The position numbers were made by a program, and so were the translations under genes. Positions 36,149 through 42,207 of a stretch of DNA of 42,207 nt are shown here, one piece after another. The notes beneath the pieces are model-generated. The model did not search any database. It was not told the origin of the DNA and saw only the letters and a list, made by a program, of their open reading frames with translations. The stretch lies in the NCBI GenBank assembly GCA_028819235.1, contig JAPPMC010000298.1, positions 1 through 42,207 on the forward strand, in the 5' to 3' direction. The stretch comes from Bryobacterales bacterium (GTDB taxonomy: Bacteria > Acidobacteriota > Terriglobia > Bryobacterales > UBA6623). Every line of letters begins with the position of its first letter. Positions within the stretch are counted from its first letter, which is position 1.

Positions 36149-38327
36149 ACAGGAAAGCGTTCGAGTTAATGAGCGCCCATAGCAGGTCTTGCGACTGCGA
36201 CGCGCGACCGGAACCGCTCGTCAGGTAGGTGAGAGCCTCGTCCATCTCTTGGGGCGTCGGCATGCGGCTGAGGGCGGCCAAGTACAGCTCTTCGATCAGT
36301 TCCCGGTTGCTTCGCCCGGCCAGGATTGCCTTGGCGATGCGTCCGTCTGGGTGCGCGATCGCATCGGCCAGCGTCGGGCCGTTCACCAGGCTCATCGCGA
36401 GGGGAAGGCTCAGGTCGTTGCGCCGCTCGCATTCGCAGGGAGACTCCCTGTCGGGCCGACCGAACATGCTCAGGAAGCCCCCAGTGTCGACATGGGGGTC
36501 CGGCAGCTGCTGCGCGCTGAAGTCCTCTGGGACTTCGGGAAAGTCGGGGCGGGCGCCTGTCGCGATCGTCACCGCGTCGAGCAGGGACTCGGCAGGCAGC
36601 CGGCGCGGGCGGAAGTGCGAGAAGTTGACCTCGTCGTCGGCGTTCCACTCGCTTGTCTCCATCGAGGCCTGGTACGTGCGCGATTCGACGATCGTGCGGA
36701 TCAGGTGCTGCATGTCGAACCCGTTGGCGATGAAGTCTGCCTCAAGCGCGTCAAGGAGGGCCGGGTTGATCGGGGGATTCGAACTGCGGATGTCGTCCAC
36801 GGGCTCGATGATGCCCCTGCCGAAGAAGTAGCTCCAGACTCGGTTGACGATGGCCTTGGCGAAGTACGGATTGTTCTCCGAGGTGAGCCACACCGCCAGC
36901 GCTTCACGGCTGTCGGGTAGCGAGCCGATCTCCGGCATCCCAGCTGATGCCAGCAGGTAGTCGGGCTCGACAGGCTTGTTGGTCTTGGGATGGCGGAGCT
37001 CCGCGTCGTCCCCTCTGAGGTAGACGATCTGCTCGTCGCTGTCGAAGCCGGGCTTCATGCCGACCGCGGCGAAGAACGCCGCCATCTGGAAGTACTGGCT
37101 CTGCGTCCACCGCTCGAAGGGATGGTCATGGCACTGCGCGCAGACCATGCGCACCCCCAGAAACAGCTGGGTGGCTGTCTCCATGGCAAGTTTGGGGTCG
37201 TCGTTGACGCGGTAGTAGTTCGCAGCAGGGGCCTGGTAGGTGCTCCCTACGGAGGTGAGCAGCTCCTTGACGAACTCGTCGTACGGCTGGTTGTAGGCGA
37301 TCGCGTCGCGGATCCACTGGCGGAAGGCCCACATCCCCTTCTCGCCGAGGTGCTTCCGGTTGGACTGCAGCAGGTCTCCCCACTTCAGCGACCAATGGTC
37401 GACGTAAGCGTCGCCGCCGACAAGCTCCTCGATCAGCCGGTTTCGCTTGGCACGCGCCGAGTCGGGGTCCTCGATGAACGCCCGCGCCTGCTCAGGAGTC
37501 GGCGGAATGCCTGTTAGGTCCAGGTACAGGCGCCGCACGAACCTGGCGTCGTCGGCCAGATCGGACGGCTGAATGTGCAGCCGCTTGAGTTTCGCGTCGA
37601 TGTGCTCGTCGATGAAGTTGTGGACCGGCCGCTGCACCCAATCGAAGCCAGGGGCCGGATTGAGCACGGTCATGGGAACGGTCATGAACTTCCCCTCGTA
37701 CCGCACCAGAATGGCCGCCTCTCCAATGCGCTCACCGACCACCCCCCCGGAGTCGTCGATGTGGGCCGTGCTGGTCGAGTTGCTTTCCACAACCGCTAGG
37801 CTCGAAACGTCGCGCGTGGTGCCATCTCCGTAGTGGGCCGTCACCATCAGCGTCTGGGTCTCGCCCGGCCCGTCCAGGAATATCTCTACCGGTTCGACCT
37901 CAAGGCGGACCACTCCGTCCACAGCCGGATCGCCGAACACGGCACCCTGCGAGATCCACTCCGCGATCGTGTTGTACGGGTCGGAGTCCTTCTCGAAACG
38001 CAGGCCTCCCTCGTGCGGCACCTGCATGCTGGGCTTGGACAGCATCAGGCTCGCGGCAGGGACGGCGCGGTTGAAGCGCCTGCCGGACACCTCGAAGAGC
38101 AGGGCCCGGTAGTCGAACTCGGGATCGTAGCCTCGCAGCGAGAGCTTGAAGCCGTTCTTGCCCTTCGCGCTGCCGTGGCATGCGCCGGCGGTGCACCCGG
38201 TGTTGTTCAGCACGGGCATCACGTCTCGCAAGAACGTGAGGCGGCTCTCGGATTGATTGGCGGCCGCGGCTGGCAGCACTGTCGCCGTCAGCGCAACCAC
38301 GCAAACCAAGATGGTGGCTTTCTTCAT
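36138..38327 (-). CDS. DUF1549/DUF1553 exported protein with cytochrome-like motifs
   Basis: A 729-residue exported protein with a signal peptide (KKATILVCVVALTATVLPAAAA). The N-terminus carries the family heme-like motif CTAGACH (Cys45, Cys50, His51, a CX4CH form) in NNTGCTAGACHGSAKGKNGF. A bacterial Ig-like stretch covers about 135-220. DUF1549 lies at about 225-430 (FVRRLYLDLTGIPPTPEQARAF, WGDLLQSNRKH) and includes a second motif, CAQCHDHPFERW, near residue 397. DUF1553 lies at about 460-715 (WLTSENNPYFAKAIVNRVWSYFFGRG, LYLAALSRMPTPQEMDEAL). Function is unproven. It is the last gene of an operon with the PPC-domain gene (42 bases upstream) and the cytochrome c-WD40 gene. A GGAGAG site at 38335-38340 supports the start. 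Confidence 0.92.
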   Translation of the reverse strand: MKKATILVCVVALTATVLPAAAANQSESRLTFLRDVMPVLNNTGCTAGACHGSAKGKNGFKLSLRGYDPEFDYRALLFEVSGRRFNRAVPAASLMLSKPSMQVPHEGGLRFEKDSDPYNTIAEWISQGAVFGDPAVDGVVRLEVEPVEIFLDGPGETQTLMVTAHYGDGTTRDVSSLAVVESNSTSTAHIDDSGGVVGERIGEAAILVRYEGKFMTVPMTVLNPAPGFDWVQRPVHNFIDEHIDAKLKRLHIQPSDLADDARFVRRLYLDLTGIPPTPEQARAFIEDPDSARAKRNRLIEELVGGDAYVDHWSLKWGDLLQSNRKHLGEKGMWAFRQWIRDAIAYNQPYDEFVKELLTSVGSTYQAPAANYYRVNDDPKLAMETATQLFLGVRMVCAQCHDHPFERWTQSQYFQMAAFFAAVGMKPGFDSDEQIVYLRGDDAELRHPKTNKPVEPDYLLASAGMPEIGSLPDSREALAVWLTSENNPYFAKAIVNRVWSYFFGRGIIEPVDDIRSSNPPINPALLDALEADFIANGFDMQHLIRTIVESRTYQASMETSEWNADDEVNFSHFRPRRLPAESLLDAVTIATGARPDFPEVPEDFSAQQLPDPHVDTGGFLSMFGRPDRESPCECERRNDLSLPLAMSLVNGPTLADAIAHPDGRIAKAILAGRSNRELIEELYLAALSRMPTPQEMDEALTYLTSGSGRASQSQDLLWALINSNAFLFNR

Positions 38328-38369
38328 CTACGCACTCTCCTCATCGCAGGCTTGTTCCATTATCCATGC

Positions 38370-40739
38370 TCATCCTTCCCTAGAGATCGCCAATACTGCC
38401 TCCACCGGGGAAATGTTGTAGGGCACGGCCTCCTTGTCCCTCCCGGCCAGCACCGATCTCGGGACGACTTCGATCAAGTGGTCGCCGCTCTCCACAGCAT
38501 CCTCGGCCTCGCACGAGAGCGAATAGGTCTCAGGACTGTCGCCGATTGTCAGCGGCCTGCACGAGACACCGGCTGGAAGGTTTGCCGCTTCCAGGACCAC
38601 TTCCGAGTCAAACTCTGCCCGCCGGGCGAAGCTTCCGGAGATTTGGAACTCGCCGCCGGCCTGCACGCTGACCGGGCCGGTTGGCGCGCCCACTTCATAG
38701 CCTTGGACAATGTCTACCGCGATGGCCCGGGAGTAGATTTGGTGCACTGCCCCCTCGTGCCGCACGCGGCCCTGAAGCACCAGATCGAAGCGCATCGCAG
38801 GCGTGCCCATCGTCGTGTTCATATCGAGCGAGCTGAGCTTGTCGCCGGCCTTGATCTTGGCGTCGCCGAGAATCCTCAGGTTGGCCACCGCCGGTCCGTT
38901 GATGAGTCTGATGGGGTCCACCGCCCGAACGCCGGGCTGATGAGTGTGGAATGCCCATTTGATGACGTGCTGCTGGCCCTGGATCAGCCGCAACTGGTGT
39001 CCGGAGAGGACTTCGATCGTGGCCGGAGGCGGTACCGTCACGGTGGCGTCGACGCGCCCTGTGGGCCCGCGCAACCGGACCGGCCGCTGGCGGGTGCCGG
39101 CGACAGAGGTGACAACTCTCGATGTGAGGACCGGGCGCCGGATCGCGCTGCCGTCAACTGCTGTGCCCTCTGCGTACAGGGACAGTTGCGAGCGGGCGGA
39201 TTCCGCGTCTTCGGTCGCCGCGAACATCAGGCGGCCGTTGAGCGACTGGCGCTGGGTGGTCATGCCTCCGAACTCGGCCGGGATGTTGCCGCCCTCGGCG
39301 GTGACGCCGGGCGGCAGGTTCTCGGCGATGATCCGCACCGGACCGTCGAATCCGCGGCGGTCCATCGTGAAGGAGACGCTCGTGGCGCCGCCTCTCGGGA
39401 TGTTGACGTGGGTGTCGTCGAGCCGAACGATGAAGTCGCCAGGTTGGCGTCGCGCGACCAGCCGGTAAGAGTAGCCTGGGCCTCCGCGGCCCAAGAGGTC
39501 TTCCACGTCGACCCGGAGGCCGCTGACCCCTTCGGGCACGGTCAGGCCCAGCGCTGGGTCACCGAACGCCTCGGAGCGGACCGAGATGTTCGAGAGTAGC
39601 TCCTCTGGTGGCTGGTCGCCTGCTGATCCCAGCTTCGTGCCGTTCTGGTCGCTGACCGTCAGCAGGGTGTACAGCTGCGACGTTCCCAGCACGGCTGCCT
39701 GGGTCTCCAGCAGCCACTGTTCCCCTTCTTTCACGTCGATACGGTAGGAGTCCACTTCTCCGGGCTGTTCGATGCGGCCATTGACGACTGTCGATGGCGA
39801 CAGGAGCCGGGCAGCTTCGGCCTCCGGCTCCAGAATCTCCGGGTCGTCGCTACGCAAGAACGGGATCGGCAGTCCTCCGCGCCCGTCGGGCAGCCTTACC
39901 TCCTCGCCCTCCGCCACAACGCGCTCTGGCTGTGCGAGTGTGCCGCCGGAGAGCTCCACCTCGACGGACTCGCCCGACTTCCAGCCCAGTGGGAAGATCG
40001 CCTCCGCGTACTCGACAGGGCCGGCGACCAGCCTGTAGAAGTTGCGGCTCTGGTCGCTGAAGCGCGAATCGCGGACTTCTACCAGATAGTCCCCCGAGGC
40101 TGCCGCCTCTAGAGAGATGCGGGCGTCCCCGCCGACGCCTGGGGAGTCGTCGGGCCGGCCGATGAGGCGACCGTCAGGTCCGCTCACCGCCAGCACTGGG
40201 TCGACGGCGGAGCCGAGGCGGCGCGCCTCGACTTCGAATGTCACCCGCTGGCCAGCCTCTAGGCCCACCCGGAAGCGGTCGCGGTCTGCTGAGGTCAGGG
40301 TCCCGCTCACGACCACAGGCACGGCGATTACCTGTGCTGCCTCGCCTGAGTCGTTGCGCGGTGCGCGCGCGCTCAGGGACTCCTTTTCGCGAATCTCCGG
40401 TAGGTCCGAAACGCTGAAGAGCCAAGCGTTGCTGACGCCGTGGTCCGTTTCGACAGCGATCCGGTACGCGCCCGGAGGAGCTGCCGCACCAATCTCAAGG
40501 AGGAAATGGCGCCCCCCCGAGTCTGCGTCAGCCGTCAGTTCGGTCAGCGAACCCGGCACTTCGGAGTGCACGCGCAGCCGCCCCGACAGGCCGCTGCCTT
40601 CCAGTACGAGCTGGACCGCCGTGCCGCGCTGGCCCCCGGGCGGACTGACGCTGGTGATCCGGGGAGTTGCCGCCAGCGGAACAGCGACCAGCGCTGCTAG
40701 GCACGCGGCAGCCAGATTGGTCCGAATCCTGAGTGTCAT
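38370..40739 (-). CDS. Exported PPC-domain protein of the cytochrome/DUF1549 operon
   Basis: A 789-residue protein with a signal peptide (RIRTNLAAACLAALVAVPLAATP). An IPT/TIG-like beta-sandwich follows (ITSVSPPGGQRGTAVQLVLEGSGL). A bacterial pre-peptidase C-terminal (PPC) type domain lies at about 140-240 (SGTLTSADRDRFRVGLEAGQRVTFEVEARRLGSAVDP, then ASGDYLVEVRDSRF). A second PPC-like unit lies near 320-420 (NGRIEQPGEVDSYRIDVKEGEQWLLETQA). The remainder is more Ig-like beta-structure. No protease or other catalytic motif is visible, so it is probably a binding or structural partner. The start at 40739 is four bases from the upstream stop, which points to translational coupling with the cytochrome-WD40 gene. 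Confidence 0.85.
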   Translation of the reverse strand: MTLRIRTNLAAACLAALVAVPLAATPRITSVSPPGGQRGTAVQLVLEGSGLSGRLRVHSEVPGSLTELTADADSGGRHFLLEIGAAAPPGAYRIAVETDHGVSNAWLFSVSDLPEIREKESLSARAPRNDSGEAAQVIAVPVVVSGTLTSADRDRFRVGLEAGQRVTFEVEARRLGSAVDPVLAVSGPDGRLIGRPDDSPGVGGDARISLEAAASGDYLVEVRDSRFSDQSRNFYRLVAGPVEYAEAIFPLGWKSGESVEVELSGGTLAQPERVVAEGEEVRLPDGRGGLPIPFLRSDDPEILEPEAEAARLLSPSTVVNGRIEQPGEVDSYRIDVKEGEQWLLETQAAVLGTSQLYTLLTVSDQNGTKLGSAGDQPPEELLSNISVRSEAFGDPALGLTVPEGVSGLRVDVEDLLGRGGPGYSYRLVARRQPGDFIVRLDDTHVNIPRGGATSVSFTMDRRGFDGPVRIIAENLPPGVTAEGGNIPAEFGGMTTQRQSLNGRLMFAATEDAESARSQLSLYAEGTAVDGSAIRRPVLTSRVVTSVAGTRQRPVRLRGPTGRVDATVTVPPPATIEVLSGHQLRLIQGQQHVIKWAFHTHQPGVRAVDPIRLINGPAVANLRILGDAKIKAGDKLSSLDMNTTMGTPAMRFDLVLQGRVRHEGAVHQIYSRAIAVDIVQGYEVGAPTGPVSVQAGGEFQISGSFARRAEFDSEVVLEAANLPAGVSCRPLTIGDSPETYSLSCEAEDAVESGDHLIEVVPRSVLAGRDKEAVPYNISPVEAVLAISREG

Positions 40740-40743
40740 GGCG

Positions 40744-42114
40744 CTACCCAGCGGTCCCGGCGTCGCTGTCAGCACTGGCCTTCTCGATGGGCACAGGCAC
40801 GAAGGACTCCACTTCACCGCCTGATTCCGCGTCGAAGATGCGCACCAAGCCGTCAAACCCTCCCGTGGCGATGCGTCCGCCGTCTGGGTGAAACTTGACC
40901 ACGAAGATGCCTCCGGGGACTTGACATGTTGTGATCCGCTCGCCGGTTTCGCTGTCGTACACTGGCACCTCGCCCGCCACTCCGCCCACGGCCAGCCGTG
41001 AGCCGTCGGGGCTAAATGCCAGCGCGAAGATCTGGCCGTCTTGCTCCTCGAACTTGCGCACGAGCGTCGAGTCGTCTGCAATCTTGAGGGCGCGCGGCCT
41101 GTCCATTGTGTAGAGGTAGGGCACACGGTCTTCCCCACCGATGAGGACATAGTCGCGCCTGGGATGGCGGGCGATTGCGTAGAGCTTGTCCCGAAGGAAG
41201 TTCACGTTCTCTAGGAATGCTCCCGTCGAGGCCTCAGCCAGCTTGGCCGCGCGGTCCCGGCTGACGGACACGATGCGCTTCCCGTCCACGCCGAACACCG
41301 CCTGCAGGACCCAGTCTTCGTGGTGGCCCGCGGTGTAGAGCACCTCTCCGCTCGACAGATTCACCATTCGGACTGATTTGTCGGCCGCCCCGAACACCGC
41401 GCGCGTGCCGTCCGGGGAGAGATCACCGGCGAACAGCGTGTCGGGAGTTGCCGTCACCGATCGCTCGAGGGTGTGGGATTCCAGGTCCCAGACCTGCAGC
41501 TCACCGAACTGGGCGGGAGTCCCTCCGATGGCCACTAGGCGCTTGCCGTCTGGCGAGAAGTGGATCGAGTGGATCTTGTCCGAACGCCCGAGCAGGCGCG
41601 CTTCGATGCCGCTGCCATCCAGCCTGTGAAGGACAACCTCCTTGAAGCCGCCCACGGCCAAGAGGCTCCCGTCAGGGGAGAATGCCATTCCCGTGATCGT
41701 TGGAGCTTGATCGTAGGTCGGGGGCTCGGGCGGTGGCTGCGGGGCCCGCGCCTCGGCGGGCGTGTCATCTTCGGCGCCCTCGCGGACCCAGCGCTCGAGA
41801 ACCGCAACGGCGTCCGGCCCGAGCGCGGCCCCGCCCATTGGCATCCTCGGCTCGATCCTCCCAGTCACAAGGCCGACGAGCGGGCTGCGGTCCGGTGCCC
41901 CCTTGACGATCGAGGCCCCATGCTTGCTGCCGCCGCGCAGGATGCCGCCGTAACTGGTGATGTCCAGACCGCTGAGCAGGTTGGCCGGCTGGTGGCATCC
42001 TGAGCAGTGCACCTGCAGCAGCGGCCGGACCTCTTCGTAGTAGCTGATGGTGTCGGCCGCGCTCAGCGCGGCACCAGTGGCCAGCGCGACCACCGCCGCT
42101 CGACAGGTTCTCAT
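40744..42114 (-). CDS. Cytochrome c / WD40 repeat fusion protein
   Basis: A 456-residue exported protein. The start at 42114 gives a signal peptide (MRTCRAAVVALATGAALSAAD); an ATG at 42144 adds ten residues. A planctomycete-type cytochrome c domain covers about 22-115, with heme motif CSGCH (Cys37, Cys40, His41) and a likely Met ligand in EPRMPMGG. A proline-rich linker leads to WD40 repeats from about 140 to the end: MAFSPDGSLLAVGG, IHFSPDGKRLVAIGG, GDLSPDGTRAVFGA, LAFSPDGSRLAVGG and KFHPDGGRIATGGFDGLVRIFD. The propeller probably binds partners while the heme domain carries electrons or stabilises the fold. It is the first gene of a three-gene operon; the promoter must lie beyond about 42120. 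Confidence 0.92.
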   Translation of the reverse strand: MRTCRAAVVALATGAALSAADTISYYEEVRPLLQVHCSGCHQPANLLSGLDITSYGGILRGGSKHGASIVKGAPDRSPLVGLVTGRIEPRMPMGGAALGPDAVAVLERWVREGAEDDTPAEARAPQPPPEPPTYDQAPTITGMAFSPDGSLLAVGGFKEVVLHRLDGSGIEARLLGRSDKIHSIHFSPDGKRLVAIGGTPAQFGELQVWDLESHTLERSVTATPDTLFAGDLSPDGTRAVFGAADKSVRMVNLSSGEVLYTAGHHEDWVLQAVFGVDGKRIVSVSRDRAAKLAEASTGAFLENVNFLRDKLYAIARHPRRDYVLIGGEDRVPYLYTMDRPRALKIADDSTLVRKFEEQDGQIFALAFSPDGSRLAVGGVAGEVPVYDSETGERITTCQVPGGIFVVKFHPDGGRIATGGFDGLVRIFDAESGGEVESFVPVPIEKASADSDAGTAG

Positions 42115-42207
42115 CCTAGGTTGCTCCGGCCATATTGTAGCCATGGAGGCGTGCCAGGGGCTTTCAATGTTAAATGGATCGGGCGATGTCTGAGCGACGG
42201 TTGAGAG

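Noticed and set aside
38175..38200. CX4CH heme motif in the DUF1549 protein as a novelty
   Set aside because: From memory of the family, this spacing in the GCxxGxCHG segment is usual for DUF1549/DUF1553 proteins, so it is not special to this gene.
37833..39599. A 588-codon open frame on the plus strand
   Set aside because: It is antisense to the DUF1549 and PPC genes, which have clear domains and signal peptides; the high-GC sequence simply lacks stops in this frame.
1..42207. CRISPR arrays, tRNA or rRNA genes
   Set aside because: No regularly spaced identical repeats and no tRNA or rRNA landmarks were seen by eye; a covariance-model scan would be needed to be certain about tRNAs.

Overview
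The window looks like part of an Acidobacteriota genome, or a close relative in the Planctomycetes/Verrucomicrobia/Acidobacteria range; Solibacter/Bryobacter-like bacteria are my best guess. The reasons are high GC, Oar-type TonB-dependent receptors with an N-terminal carboxypeptidase-like regulatory domain, DUF1501 and DUF1549/DUF1553 proteins, c-type cytochrome/WD40 fusions, CRTAC1/ASPIC proteins and many sulfatases. The assignment is inferred from gene content only.

Layout. 1-9000: the 3' end of a DUF1501 gene faces a large TonB-dependent receptor across a hairpin. Then come a GNAT acetyltransferase, a decayed Tat-exported enolase-superfamily gene, an exported RidA-like protein and, divergently, a secreted DUF5060/DUF4038 glycoside hydrolase. 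9000-14700: a RibBA-type protein with a degenerate GTP cyclohydrolase II half, then a long gene-free stretch holding a PhoB-box-like promoter candidate, then a phosphate-selective porin fused to a carboxypeptidase-like regulatory domain, then an IS630-type transposase relic. 14700-26900: a glycan-processing neighbourhood with two TPR proteins, an SGSH-like lipoprotein sulfatase, a CRTAC1/ASPIC beta-propeller, an Oar-like receptor and, four bases after it, a GH38 alpha-mannosidase. 26900-30220: gene-poor DNA with a possible transposase relic and an AAA-ATPase/PD-(D/E)XK protein. 30220-42207: an M50 protease, two sulfatases exported by different routes, a membrane-anchored Hdr-like Fe-S oxidoreductase, and an operon of cytochrome c-WD40, PPC-domain and DUF1549/DUF1553 proteins.

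How the parts may fit: the receptors, sulfatases and glycosidases point to capture and stepwise breakdown of sulfated, mannose-containing glycans, perhaps host-derived or marine. The DUF1501 and DUF1549 proteins belong to a widespread but poorly understood set of exported proteins. No CRISPR array, tRNA, rRNA or intact mobile element was recognised. The observations most worth following are the RibBA protein with lost zinc ligands, the PhoB-like tandem repeats upstream of the phosphate-porin fusion, and the tight receptor-mannosidase coupling.
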